From positions 186,001 through 250,000 of the forward strand of contig NZ_VFVR01000004.1 in NCBI RefSeq assembly GCF_006442205.1: a DNA stretch of 64,000 nt, written 5' to 3'. Shown piece by piece: positions 17,131 to 26,013 of the stretch (position 1 is its first letter; every line of letters begins with the position of its first letter). Both the position numbers and the translations under genes were made by a program. Below the pieces are notes generated by a model. That model was not told the origin of the DNA and ran no database searches. It saw nothing but the letters and a program-made list of their open reading frames with translations. Source of the stretch: Mesorhizobium sp. B2-3-12. GTDB lineage: Bacteria > Pseudomonadota > Alphaproteobacteria > Rhizobiales > Rhizobiaceae.

Positions 17131-17918
17131 GATTGCTGGCCCCGGTCGTTGCGGCGTTTGTTGCGGTTCTCGACGCTGCGGCGCACGTCTTCTTCCGCAT
17201 TGTCGATGAGCACCAGCAGCGCCTTTTGCGCGCCGGCGTCGTCGCCGGCGGCAATCTTCTCGGCGACTTCCCGGTGCAGCGGCAAGGAATGGCGCTGCCC
17301 TTCCGGATTGTCGTTGGAGAGGCGAAAGCTCATCACCAATGCGGTCTCCACCAGCGCCGCCAGCGAGCCGATCAACTCGTTGCCGGTCATGCGCAGAATA
17401 GTCTGGTGGAACACAAGGTCAGGCTTGGCGAAGCGGTCGCCATCATCGACAACCGCCTCCATCTCGGCCAACGCCGCATGGATATCGGCGATCTGCGCCG
17501 GCGTCGCGCGCTGGGCGGCAAGTGCTGCCGACATCGGCTCGATGGCGCGGCGCAATTCGAACAGCGCCCGCACGTCCTCGGCGCTGACACCGCCGGCATA
17601 GCGCCAGGACAGGACGTCGGGGTCGAGGAAATTCCAGTCGGAACGTGGACGCACCCGCGTGCCGGTCTTCGGTCGCGATTCAACCAGCCCCTTGCCCGCC
17701 AGCACCTTGATCGCCTCGCGCAGCACCGTGCGGCTGACCCCCAGCATCTCGCTGGAATCGTCGGCATTTGGCAGCGCCTCGCCGGGCTGGAAATCGCCCT
17801 GCACGATGCGCAAGCCGATCTGCTCGACGACGGTGGCGTGCAGCGCGGTGGAGCCGCTGGAGACCGCCACCGCGACCCTTGAGGTGCGTGCCGTGCTGAA
17901 CGTTTTGGTATTCTTCAT
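17127..17918 (-). CDS. GntR-family regulator (FadR/FCD subfamily)
   Basis: A 263-residue regulator and first gene of the arabinonate/pot-type operon. It has an N-terminal Ser/Thr-rich arm, winged helix (about 30-95; EQIGLRIVQGDFQPGEALP, MLGVSRTVLREAIKVLAGKGLVE) and an FCD domain (FELRRAIEPMSAALA, FHQTILRMTGNELI). The start MKNTKTF at 17918 is preferred; an ATG three codons upstream is possible. It is divergent from the aldose epimerase and probably represses both units until a pathway intermediate binds. Confidence 0.85.
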   Translation of the reverse strand: MKNTKTFSTARTSRVAVAVSSGSTALHATVVEQIGLRIVQGDFQPGEALPNADDSSEMLGVSRTVLREAIKVLAGKGLVESRPKTGTRVRPRSDWNFLDPDVLSWRYAGGVSAEDVRALFELRRAIEPMSAALAAQRATPAQIADIHAALAEMEAVVDDGDRFAKPDLVFHQTILRMTGNELIGSLAALVETALVMSFRLSNDNPEGQRHSLPLHREVAEKIAAGDDAGAQKALLVLIDNAEEDVRRSVENRNKRRNDRGQQS

Positions 17919-17942
17919 ACTATTCATATGATATGTCTTATA
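17919..17942. promoter_or_regulatory. candidate operator of the divergent GntR/epimerase promoter
   Basis: An AT-rich patch in otherwise GC-rich DNA, centred on the 8-base perfect palindrome TCATATGA (17924-17931) and followed by TATGTCTTATAG. FadR-subfamily proteins bind short AT-rich palindromes in such divergent gaps. It also overlaps an alternative gntR start, consistent with autoregulation. Assignment is positional. Confidence 0.35.
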
Positions 17943-17979
17943 GTCGTGGCGCTTGGAGTCAAGGGATTGGGGAGAGCCA

Positions 17980-18909
17980 ATGACAAAGAATTCCGCTGTG
18001 GCCGTCGCGCAGGACACGGAACTGGTCTCGATCAGTGACGGCATCGCCACGGTCGACATTGCTCCAGCCGCTGGCGGAGCGCTGACGTCGTATCGCTGGT
18101 GGCCAAATGGCACTGCCGTGGATTGGCTGCGGCCCGCCGACCCGGCGGCGATCAGCCGTCGCGATGCCGGCGCCATGGCCTGCTTTCCGCTCGTGCCCTA
18201 CTCCAACCGTATCAGAGGTGGCCGCTTCGAATTCGCGGGGCGTTCCATCCAATTGCCGAGCCAGCCTGACGATCCACATCATGAGCACGGCCATGGCTGG
18301 CGTCACCCATGGAGCGTCGTGAGCCACCAAGCCAGCGCGATCGTCCTGCGCTACCGCCATGCCGCCGATTCCTGGCCATGGAGCTACGAAGCCGAGCAAG
18401 CGATCTCGCTGGCCGACGGCAGGCTTTGCATGACCATTGCGGTGCGCAACCTGTCGGACGCGCCGATGCCCGTCGGCTTCGGCCTCCATCCCTATTTCCC
18501 GTCGACACCGTGGACGCATGTCCAGGCCCGGGTGTCAGGCATGTGGGAAACCGATGCGGAGGTCCTGCCTGTCCGGCATGTCCCGCCGCCTGCCGGGGCC
18601 GATCCATCGATCGGCTTTGACGTGTCGGAAGTGGACTTCGACACGATCTTCACCGGATGGGCGCGCCGCGCCCGGATTTCTTGGCCGGAGCAGGGGCGGG
18701 AGTTGAACATCGAGGCGGAGGCGCCGCTCGATTGTCTCGTCCTCTACACGCCGCCGGGCGAGCCGTTCTTTTGCGCCGAGCCGGTCAGCAACATCACCGA
18801 TGCTTTCAACCGGATGGATGACGAGCAGATCGAAACCGGCTGCATCGTGCTGGCGCCCGGTCAGATAACATCCGCCAGCGTTCGCTTCACGCCGTCACTG
18901 GGTGTTTGA
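17980..18909 (+). CDS. aldose 1-epimerase family protein
   Basis: A 309-residue protein from an ATG behind a GGGGAGAG ribosome site. It follows the galactose-mutarotase pattern: ACFPLVPYSNRIRGGRFEF, HHEHGHGWRHPW carrying the catalytic His, VGFGLHPYF with the second His, and a Glu near EPVSNITDAF. It interconverts alpha and beta anomers, which would supply the right anomer to the SDR dehydrogenase of the divergent operon. It is convergent with the ALDH gene, with 22 bases between them. Confidence 0.82.
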   Translation: MTKNSAVAVAQDTELVSISDGIATVDIAPAAGGALTSYRWWPNGTAVDWLRPADPAAISRRDAGAMACFPLVPYSNRIRGGRFEFAGRSIQLPSQPDDPHHEHGHGWRHPWSVVSHQASAIVLRYRHAADSWPWSYEAEQAISLADGRLCMTIAVRNLSDAPMPVGFGLHPYFPSTPWTHVQARVSGMWETDAEVLPVRHVPPPAGADPSIGFDVSEVDFDTIFTGWARRARISWPEQGRELNIEAEAPLDCLVLYTPPGEPFFCAEPVSNITDAFNRMDDEQIETGCIVLAPGQITSASVRFTPSLGV

Positions 18910-18931
18910 GCCTCGGCAGCCCGAAGCTGGG

Positions 18932-20377
18932 TCAGAACGGATAGTGCTGGCCCGGATCTTCGATCGTCACCCAGCGCAGGTCAGTGAATTCCGCGATCGA
19001 GGCTTTGCCGCCGAAGCGGCCATAGCCGGAGCCCTTGACGCCGCCGAACGGCATCTGCGCCTCATCGCCGACCGTCGGTCCGTTGATGTGGCAGATGCCG
19101 GCCTCGATACGGGCGGCGACCGCCATCGCACGTTTGATGTCGCGGCTGAACACGGCTGACGACAGGCCATATTCGGTATCGTTGGCCACCCGCACGGCCT
19201 CATCCTCGCCCTTCACCCGGATCACCGGCTTGACCGGCCCGAAGGATTCTTCCGAATAGACGCGCATCGCCGGTGTCACGTGGTCGAGCAGCGTTGCCTC
19301 GACCACGGTGCCCGTACGCTTGCCGCCGGCGACAAGCTTGGCCCCTTTGGCCACCGCATCGGCAACGAGTTCCTCCATCTTGTCAGCCGCCTGGCTGCTG
19401 ATCAGCGAGCCCAGCACGACATGACCGCGCGGGTCGCCCGCCGGCAGCTGCGAGGCGCGGGCGGCGAGCTTGGCGACGAACTCGTCGGCGATCCCTTCGT
19501 CGACGATCAGCCGCTCGGTCGACATGCAGATCTGGCCCTGATGCATGAAAGCGCCGAAGGTCGCGGCGTTAACAGCAGCATCGATGTCGGCATCGTCCAG
19601 CACCAAAAGCGGCGCCTTGCCGCCGAGTTCGAGCAGCGCCGGCTTGAGGTGCCGGCCGGCGAGCTCGGCGATGATCCGGCCGACCTTGGTCGAGCCGGTG
19701 AAGTTGACGCGCTTGACCGCGGGATGCGCGACCAGCGCCTCGACGATACCGGCGGCGTCCCTGGGATCGTTGGTGACGACATTGATGACGCCCTTGGGCA
19801 GGCCCGCCTCGACCAGCACCTGGCCGATCAGCCGGTGCGTCCCGGGGCACATTTCGGAGGCTTTCAGCACCACCGTGTTGCCGCAGGCGATCGGCATGGC
19901 GATGGCGCGGGTACCGAGAATGACCGGCGCATTCCATGGCGCGATGCCGAGACAGACGCCTGCCGGCTGGCGGATCGCCATGGCCAGCGTCCCCGGCTTG
20001 TCGGAGGGGATGATCTCACCAGAAATATGCGTCGTCATGGCGGCCGCCTCGCGCAGCATGTTGGCCGCCAGCATGACGTTGAAGCCGGCCCAGGGGCCGG
20101 TCGCACCTGTCTCTTCCATCATCAGCCTGGTGAATTCGCCGACTTTCGACGCCATGACGTCGGCCGCTTTGGAGAGCAGTGCGCGGCGCTCGCCAGGCCC
20201 GGTCTTCGACCAGGCGGGAAAGGCAGCGGCGGCCGCGTCGACGGCGCTGTTGGCATCGGCCACGCTCGCCGCCGCCGCACGCGTCGCCAATTTGCCGGTG
20301 AACGGGTCCATGCGCTCGTAGGAAGCCTTGCCTGTTGCCGCCTTTTCGTCGCCGTCGATCAGAAGTCCGATATCCAT
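18932..20377 (-). CDS. aldehyde dehydrogenase, vanillin/salicylaldehyde dehydrogenase-like
   Basis: A 481-residue NAD(P)-dependent ALDH. Catalytic Glu in ALLELGGKAP, catalytic Cys in GQICMSTERL, IAPWNAPV for the oxyanion Asn and FTGSTKVGR for the cofactor are all present. The ending DLRWVTIEDPGQHYPF resembles aromatic aldehyde dehydrogenases (vanillin, salicylaldehyde). It is the last gene of the minus-strand operon whose promoter carries a PcaQ box, 30 bases after the coniferyl-alcohol-dehydrogenase-like gene. An alternative is alpha-ketoglutarate semialdehyde dehydrogenase for the arabinose pathway next door, but strand and spacing tie it to the aromatic operon. Confidence 0.8.
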   Translation of the reverse strand: MDIGLLIDGDEKAATGKASYERMDPFTGKLATRAAAASVADANSAVDAAAAAFPAWSKTGPGERRALLSKAADVMASKVGEFTRLMMEETGATGPWAGFNVMLAANMLREAAAMTTHISGEIIPSDKPGTLAMAIRQPAGVCLGIAPWNAPVILGTRAIAMPIACGNTVVLKASEMCPGTHRLIGQVLVEAGLPKGVINVVTNDPRDAAGIVEALVAHPAVKRVNFTGSTKVGRIIAELAGRHLKPALLELGGKAPLLVLDDADIDAAVNAATFGAFMHQGQICMSTERLIVDEGIADEFVAKLAARASQLPAGDPRGHVVLGSLISSQAADKMEELVADAVAKGAKLVAGGKRTGTVVEATLLDHVTPAMRVYSEESFGPVKPVIRVKGEDEAVRVANDTEYGLSSAVFSRDIKRAMAVAARIEAGICHINGPTVGDEAQMPFGGVKGSGYGRFGGKASIAEFTDLRWVTIEDPGQHYPF

Positions 20378-20407
20378 TGTTCTTTCCCTCGCTCTCGATG
20401 GAGCTTC

Positions 20408-21211
20408 TCAGATTGGATGTTGGAAGCCGAGCACTTCGGCATTGATCGATGCTTCGAGGCCACCGTCAACCGGCACATTGGCGCCGTTGACCCAGCGCGC
20501 GCCATCCGAGCACAGGAACAGCACCACGGGCGCGATATCGCCCGATGTGCCGGCACGCCCGACCCGGGCGATGTCGCTGTCGACGCGGGCATCGCCGAGC
20601 ACGCCGCGGAACTGTTTCAGGATAGGCGTCTCGACCGGACCGGGGCTCACCGCATTGACGCGGATGCCTCGGCGCCTGAACAGCTCCTGATGCGCGGCGC
20701 GCATGGTCCACAAGAGCAGCAACTCCTTGGAGACGGGATAGCCTTCCTCGTTCCTGACCGCGTGGTCGGCGACCACTTTGGCGATATCGGGAAAACCCCC
20801 GATGCCGACCATCGAGGCGGCGCGGTTGAGGTTGGCGCGCCAGCCATAACCGGCGATCGAGGCGACGTTGACGATGGCGCCGCCTTCGCGAAGTCTCGGC
20901 GCAAGCCCTTCCGAGAGCGCCCGCAGCCCGAAGAAGTTGACGGCCAGCGTCGAGGCCGCACCGGTGTTGCCGGAGAGGCCGGCGACATTGCAGAGTGCAT
21001 CGATGCGCTGCGGCAGGCGCGCGATGAGCTCATCGACGCCCGCCTTCGACGAGATGTCGGCCTTGACGAAACTGTCGACCGGTGCGGCCGGCTCGCGTAC
21101 ATCGACGCCGATCACGTCGGCGCCGAGCTGGCCGGCGAGTTCCGCCGTCCGCGCGCCGATGCCGGAGGCAACGCCGGTAATGAGAATCGTCTTGCCGAAA
21201 AGCATGGTCAT
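20408..21211 (-). CDS. SDR oxidoreductase, coniferyl-alcohol dehydrogenase / 3-alpha-HSD-like
   Basis: A 267-residue short-chain dehydrogenase: TGVASGIG (12-19), GVDVREP as NAD-type acidic end of beta-2, LCNVAGLSG, NVASIAGYGW with Ser, and YPVSK as the Tyr/Lys pair. The long insert between the Ser and Tyr motifs is characteristic of the 3-alpha-hydroxysteroid / coniferyl alcohol dehydrogenase group. It overlaps the LivM-like gene by ATGA. With the ALDH that follows it would oxidise an aryl alcohol to the acid via the aldehyde. Confidence 0.75.
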   Translation of the reverse strand: MTMLFGKTILITGVASGIGARTAELAGQLGADVIGVDVREPAAPVDSFVKADISSKAGVDELIARLPQRIDALCNVAGLSGNTGAASTLAVNFFGLRALSEGLAPRLREGGAIVNVASIAGYGWRANLNRAASMVGIGGFPDIAKVVADHAVRNEEGYPVSKELLLLWTMRAAHQELFRRRGIRVNAVSPGPVETPILKQFRGVLGDARVDSDIARVGRAGTSGDIAPVVLFLCSDGARWVNGANVPVDGGLEASINAEVLGFQHPI

Positions 21212-22278
21212 GCTTTCTCCTGATGCTGTGTGGTCTGCGGCGATGGCGCGGTGCCGTCGTCGGCCGGCGCTGCCGGGTTTCCGGGTAGCCTGACCCGGTA
21301 GCCTACGGGCAGCAGGCGCAGGCCGAAGCGCTCCTCGATCGTGCCCCACAGGCCGCGCGGCAGGAACAGCGAGAACAGCACGGCGATAGCGCCGAGGCCG
21401 ACCAGGTACCAGACGCCCGCGCCGCCAAACCACGTCTCGATGAGGAAGAACACCACGGCACCCAGAATGGCGCCCTCGAAAGTGCCGATGCCGCCGACCA
21501 GCACCATGAAGATCATGTAGGCTGTCCACTGCACGTTGAAGTAGGTTTTCGGCTGGAAGGTGATCGACGTCGCCAGCCACAGCGCGCCGGCAATGCCGAT
21601 GCCGAAGGCGGCCAGCACGAACAGCAGCCGCTTGGTGCCGGTGACGCGCACGCCGACCGAAGCGGCGGCGTCCTCATTGTCTCGGATGGCGCGGATCGCG
21701 GCCCCCGTGCTGCCGCGCAGCAGGCCGAACAGGATGGCAAGCAGGGCGGTCATCGACACCAGCGCCAACCAGTATATCGTGGTTCGTCTCGTGCCGGCAT
21801 CGTAGACGTTGAGCGAGATCAGCGAGGTGCCGGTCTCGCCCTGCACCAGCCGGTCGAGATTGACCAGCAGATGGGTCAGCGCCGCGATTACCCACATGCC
21901 GATGGCGAACTCGCCATTCCTCAACCGCAGCATGAACAGCGACAGCGGCCAGGAGACGGCGCCGACGATAAGTCCCGATGCAAACAGCGCCAGGAGAGGG
22001 TTGAGGCCTGCGTCAGCCAGCCGGATGGCGAAATAGGCGCCGAGCCCGAAGAACACCTGCTGGCCGACCGAGACCAGCCCGCCGAAGCCGGCCAGCGCGT
22101 TCCACATCGCCGCCAGGATTACATAGATGAACAGCGCCGTCATCCGGTCGACCGCGCCGGCCGACAGGAATTGCGGCGCGGCCGCCAGCAGCGCGATGAT
22201 GAGTGCGACCGCGATCGCCGCGATCCGCGACGTCGCCGTGCCGCGCTCGATGACTGGCGAGGTCGAGACAGCGCTCAT
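21208..22278 (-). CDS. HAAT-family permease (LivM-like), aromatic-acid transporter
   Basis: A 356-residue membrane protein starting MSAVSTSPVIERG at an ATG overlapping the LivH-like stop. LivM features: FGGLVSVGQQVFFGLGAY, RNGEFAIGMWV, coupling loop AIRDNEDAAASVGV and FLPRGLWG at the C-terminal side, followed by a Pro/Ala-rich tail. It is part of the PcaQ-box operon and so is probably a channel subunit of a protocatechuate-type importer. Confidence 0.88.
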   Translation of the reverse strand: MSAVSTSPVIERGTATSRIAAIAVALIIALLAAAPQFLSAGAVDRMTALFIYVILAAMWNALAGFGGLVSVGQQVFFGLGAYFAIRLADAGLNPLLALFASGLIVGAVSWPLSLFMLRLRNGEFAIGMWVIAALTHLLVNLDRLVQGETGTSLISLNVYDAGTRRTTIYWLALVSMTALLAILFGLLRGSTGAAIRAIRDNEDAAASVGVRVTGTKRLLFVLAAFGIGIAGALWLATSITFQPKTYFNVQWTAYMIFMVLVGGIGTFEGAILGAVVFFLIETWFGGAGVWYLVGLGAIAVLFSLFLPRGLWGTIEERFGLRLLPVGYRVRLPGNPAAPADDGTAPSPQTTQHQEKA

Positions 22279-23171
22279 GACCCGCTCCGGGAAGGCAGAC
22301 GCAACAGTCCGCGCAGGCCAAGGCCGGATGCCGAAAGCCGCACGAACAGCACGACGAGGAACATGGCATGGCCGCCGATCAGAAATCCCTGCGGATGCAC
22401 CTGCGCGCCGAGTGTCTGGGCCAGCGCTAGCACGATGCCGCCGATCAGCGTTCCCCACAGCGACCCGGCGCCGCCGATAACCGCCGCCTCGAAGGCAAAC
22501 AGCAATTGCGGCGCGCCGGCATAGGGATCGAAGGTGGCGCGCATGCCGAGGAAGGCGCCAGCCAGGCCGACGGTGACCATGGCGATGGCCGCGGCGATGG
22601 CGTTGGCACGCCGTGCATCGACGCCGACCAGGCCGGCGGTGTCCGGGTCTTCCGACGTGGCGCGGATCGAGCGGCCGAGCCGCGTGCGGGTCAGGAACAG
22701 CTGCAGCCCGCCAAGCAGGATCACGGCGGTGGCGAACATGATCACCGCGAGCTTGCCGACATAGATGCCGCCAGGCCATTCCCAGGAATCATAGGACAGG
22801 CTGCCGATGAAGGGCGCCAGCGAACGGGTGTCGGCTCCGAACTGCTCGAACAGCATGTTGTCGATGACGATGGCGAGGCCGAACGTGGTCAGGATCGGCA
22901 GCAGCGCGCCGCCGCGCGCGCTACGTTCGAGCAGGAAGCGCTGCAACGCCCAGCCGATCACGGCCATCACGGGCAAGACGATGAGCAGGCCGAAAAACGG
23001 CGGGATGTGGAGCCGCGAGGCGAGCCACCACAGCGCATAGGCTGCGAACACGGCAAGGCTGCCATGGGCGAGATTGATGATGCGCATCACCGAAAACATG
23101 AAAGACAGGCCGCAGGCGATCAGCGCGTAGTAGCCGCCGAGCAGGATGCCCTGGATGATCTGGTTGGTCAT
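22275..23171 (-). CDS. HAAT-family permease (LivH-like), aromatic-acid transporter
   Basis: A 298-residue membrane protein, MTNQIIQGILLGGYYALIA at the start. INLAHGSLAVFAAYA and GRSIRATSEDPDTAGLVGVD are the conserved LivH segments. ATGA overlaps link it to both neighbours. It forms the membrane channel with the LivM-like subunit. Confidence 0.88.
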   Translation of the reverse strand: MTNQIIQGILLGGYYALIACGLSFMFSVMRIINLAHGSLAVFAAYALWWLASRLHIPPFFGLLIVLPVMAVIGWALQRFLLERSARGGALLPILTTFGLAIVIDNMLFEQFGADTRSLAPFIGSLSYDSWEWPGGIYVGKLAVIMFATAVILLGGLQLFLTRTRLGRSIRATSEDPDTAGLVGVDARRANAIAAAIAMVTVGLAGAFLGMRATFDPYAGAPQLLFAFEAAVIGGAGSLWGTLIGGIVLALAQTLGAQVHPQGFLIGGHAMFLVVLFVRLSASGLGLRGLLRLPSRSGS

Positions 23172-23890
23172 GCCGGCTCGGCTTTCTGCCTGTGCAGGCC
23201 GAAATAGGCTTTCGTCACCTCGTCGCGCGAAACGCTCTTGCTGTCCGCGGCGAGCGCGATGCGCCCCTCCAGCATGCAGATGACCTTGTCGGAGACCGAC
23301 AGCGCCCGGTTGAGATCCTGCTCGACCAGGATAATCGTGGTGCCTGAAGCGATCAGCCCCTGAAGTGCCGCATAGACGCGGTCGACGATCAGCGGCGACA
23401 GGCCAAGCGAAACCTCGTCGAGCAGCAGGACATCCGGATTGCTCATCAGCGCCCGGCCGATCGCCGTCGCCTGCTGCTCGCCGCCCGACAGGTAACCCGT
23501 CCTGGCGTGGCGGCGCGGTTTCAGATTGGGAAACATCTCGAGCACCTTGTCGACGCTCCACTCGCCTGGCCGCCCAGCGGTCCTGCCGAGCAGAAGGTTC
23601 TCCTCGACCGTCATCCGCACGAACAGTTTTCGCCCCTCCGGCACCAGCGCTATGCCCATGCCGACGCGGCTGTGCGATGGCACGCTGGTGAGATCGGCAC
23701 CATCCAGCAGCACGCGGCCGGCCGCCGGCTGATGCGCGCCGGCGATGGCCCTGAGCAGCGTCGTCTTGCCGGCGCCGTTGGCGCCGACCAGCGCCAGCGT
23801 CTCGCCGCGCTCGACGCTGAAGCTCACGCCGCGCACCGCCTGCAGCAGGCCGTGCCGGACAACCAGGTTCTCCACCGACAACAGGCTCAT
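23168..23890 (-). CDS. HAAT-family ATPase (LivF-like), aromatic-acid transporter
   Basis: A 240-residue ATPase: Walker A GANGAGKTT (36-44), Q-loop LVPEGRKLF, signature YLSGGEQQ and Walker B VLLLDEVSLGL. It has canonical catalytic motifs, unlike its LivG-like partner. The start at 23890 overlaps the partner's stop. Confidence 0.9.
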   Translation of the reverse strand: MSLLSVENLVVRHGLLQAVRGVSFSVERGETLALVGANGAGKTTLLRAIAGAHQPAAGRVLLDGADLTSVPSHSRVGMGIALVPEGRKLFVRMTVEENLLLGRTAGRPGEWSVDKVLEMFPNLKPRRHARTGYLSGGEQQATAIGRALMSNPDVLLLDEVSLGLSPLIVDRVYAALQGLIASGTTIILVEQDLNRALSVSDKVICMLEGRIALAADSKSVSRDEVTKAYFGLHRQKAEPA

Positions 23891-24627
23891 TTCGGGCCTC
23901 CGCCGAGATAGGCGTGGATCACCTGTGGGTCGGCCATCACCGTTTGCGGGTCGCCATCGGCGATGATCTTGCCCGCATCCATGCAGATCAGTCGCTCCGC
24001 CACCTGCAGCAGGATGTGAACGATATGCTCGATCCAGACGATGCCGATCTTGCGCCGGCGCAATTCCTTGATCGTGTCGACCAGTTCGCCGGCTTCGCCA
24101 TCGGTCAGGCCGCCGCCGATCTCGTCCAGCAACAGCAGCGTCGGCCGGGCCGCCAATGCGCGCGCCAGTTCCAGCCTCTTGCGATCGAGCAGCCCTAGCG
24201 TCTCGGCGCGCCGGTTGGCGACCCCAAGCATGCCGCACAGCTTCAGCGAGCCGAGCGCCTCCTCATAGGCCTCGTCGCGGGCGAGGCCGGCGCCATGCGA
24301 GGCGGCGACAAAGACATTCTCGAAGGTGGTCATGCCGCTGAACGGTTTTGGCACCTGGTGCGTGCGCACCAGGCCGAGCCGGCAGCGCTGCGTCGCCGGC
24401 AGGGACGTCACGTCGCCGCCCTTGAAGCTGACCGTCCCCGAGCTTGGCGGAAAGGCGCCTGAAAGCACGCTGAGCAGCGTCGTCTTGCCGGCACCGTTCG
24501 GCCCGACAATGCCGACCGCCTCGTCGGCCGACATGGTGAAGTCGACGGCATCCAGCACCACCAGCGCGCCGAAGCGCTTGTGGATGCCGGCGGCGGCGAG
24601 AACGGCCTGTTGTTGCGGATGGGTCAC
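23887..24627 (-). CDS. HAAT-family ATPase (LivG-like) with degenerate signature, aromatic-acid transporter
   Basis: A 246-residue ATPase with a normal Walker [10 protein letters not shown] (about 42-50) and the LivG-type Q-loop RTHQVPKPFSGMT. Two motifs are altered: where LivG proteins have a YGQQR/LSGG-type signature there is LGLLDRKRLELARAL, and the Walker B proline is replaced (LLLLDEIGGGL). The ATPase dimer would therefore be asymmetric. It lies 24 bases after the binding-protein gene and starts the ATGA-coupled chain. Confidence 0.85.
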   Translation of the reverse strand: MTHPQQQAVLAAAGIHKRFGALVVLDAVDFTMSADEAVGIVGPNGAGKTTLLSVLSGAFPPSSGTVSFKGGDVTSLPATQRCRLGLVRTHQVPKPFSGMTTFENVFVAASHGAGLARDEAYEEALGSLKLCGMLGVANRRAETLGLLDRKRLELARALAARPTLLLLDEIGGGLTDGEAGELVDTIKELRRRKIGIVWIEHIVHILLQVAERLICMDAGKIIADGDPQTVMADPQVIHAYLGGGPK

Positions 24628-24651
24628 CAGACGGTCCTCGTCAGCGGTCCA

Positions 24652-25968
24652 TCAGCCGTTGTAAGGCAGAAGCTTGGCCTCGACCGGCACCTTCGGGTCA
24701 GTGGCGTTCTCGGTCACGACATAGTCGAGCGGGAACTTACTGCCTTCCTTGGCGGCAATCCATTGCGTGCCGATGATCGGTCCGGGCGAGACATTGGCCA
24801 CCGGGCCGCTGGTGAAGTCGACCTTGCCGATCATCGTCTCGGTCTTGAGCGTGCTCAGCGCCTTGGCGACCGCCGCCTTGTCCTTGGCGTCGGTGCTCGC
24901 CTTCAAAGCCTCGAAGCCGGCGTCGAGCAGCGACATCGATGCGCCGAGTTGCTGCGTCCATTGCTTGCCGCTCGCCGCCTCATAGCCATCGGCAAGCTCG
25001 GTTCCCGAAACGCCGGTCAGCGGCGACTTGTACGGGAAGGCCTTGTGCCAATAGGCGGCGCTGGAAACCTTCGCGCCGAGATCGCCCAGCGCCTCGATAT
25101 CCGAGGGAAACAGCCCGGTCTTGGCGACCTGGCAGATCTTGATCTGCTTGATCAGCCCTTGCTGTGCCGCCTGACGCCAGAAGGCGGCGAAGTCAGGCGG
25201 GATCGGGAAGGAGTTGAAGATCTCGACGCCTTCCTGCTTGAACAGCGCGATCTGCGAGGAATAATCGGTGGTCCCGGTCTCGTAGGCGCCCGGGTCGACG
25301 ATGGTGAAACCCTGCTTGGCCAAAAGCGGTGCCAGATTGGCGCGGATGGCGTTGCCGTCGGCGTCGTTGGGATACATGACGCCGACCTTCTTGTTGGTCT
25401 CGATCAGGTTCCACTGCGAGATGTAGGTCTTGAAGAACTCACCGACGCCGAAGCCGAAATGGTAGGTCCATTTGAACGGCGAGGGCGCGCCCGGCTTGGC
25501 GCCACGGCCGAAATACCAGGCTTCCCACGGCATGACCGTCGACAGGCACGGCACACCGGCGGCTTCGCAGGCATCGGCCACCGGATTGATCACCTCGGGC
25601 GTCGAGACGGCCAGCATCAGGTCGATGGCCTGGTTGTTGATCAGGTCCTTGGCCAACTGGCCGGCACGGGAGGGATCCGATTGCGTATCCTGGTCGAGGA
25701 TTTCCACGCTGTATTTCTTGCCACCGATCTCAAGACCGCCGGCGAGCGCCTTGCGGGCGAGATCCAGCACATAGCCGTCGGTCTGGCCGAAGCCGGCCAG
25801 CGGCCCGGTGCGCGGGCTGACGAAGCCGATCTTCAGCGTGTCGCCTGCCTGGGCGAAGGCCTTCTTGCCGCCAAGTGCCAATGCCGCGCCGCCGGCGATC
25901 GAGGTGGCGATGAACTGGCGCCGCGACACGTCACGAACAATGGATCTGCTGCCGATAAATTGGGTCAT
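24652..25968 (-). CDS. HAAT-family solute-binding protein, Tat-exported, probable protocatechuate/aromatic-acid binder
   Basis: A 438-residue protein from the ATG at 25968, behind GGGAGGAAC. The N-terminus has a twin-arginine signal (SRRQFIATSI at 15-24, hydrophobic core, AFA near 39) instead of a Sec signal. The mature part has KIGFVSPRTGPLAGFGQTDG and a Peripla_BP_6 fold. It is first in the operon and preceded by a PcaQ-type box. In Sinorhizobium meliloti PcaQ activates a protocatechuate-inducible ABC transporter, so by analogy this should bind protocatechuate or a relative. Confidence 0.85.
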   Translation of the reverse strand: MTQFIGSRSIVRDVSRRQFIATSIAGGAALALGGKKAFAQAGDTLKIGFVSPRTGPLAGFGQTDGYVLDLARKALAGGLEIGGKKYSVEILDQDTQSDPSRAGQLAKDLINNQAIDLMLAVSTPEVINPVADACEAAGVPCLSTVMPWEAWYFGRGAKPGAPSPFKWTYHFGFGVGEFFKTYISQWNLIETNKKVGVMYPNDADGNAIRANLAPLLAKQGFTIVDPGAYETGTTDYSSQIALFKQEGVEIFNSFPIPPDFAAFWRQAAQQGLIKQIKICQVAKTGLFPSDIEALGDLGAKVSSAAYWHKAFPYKSPLTGVSGTELADGYEAASGKQWTQQLGASMSLLDAGFEALKASTDAKDKAAVAKALSTLKTETMIGKVDFTSGPVANVSPGPIIGTQWIAAKEGSKFPLDYVVTENATDPKVPVEAKLLPYNG

Positions 25969-26013
25969 GTGTTCCTCCCTTATGGCTCCTCCATAGGTAC
26001 AGTGCACCAGCGT

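Noticed and set aside
18932..20377. ALDH as part of the L-arabinose oxidative pathway
   Set aside because: Not excluded, but it is on the strand and in the transcription direction of the PcaQ-box operon, ends convergent to the epimerase, and resembles aromatic aldehyde dehydrogenases.
19280..21223. Open frame of about 647 codons on the plus strand
   Set aside because: Antisense to the ALDH and SDR genes, both with intact catalytic motifs; long antisense frames are usual at this GC content.
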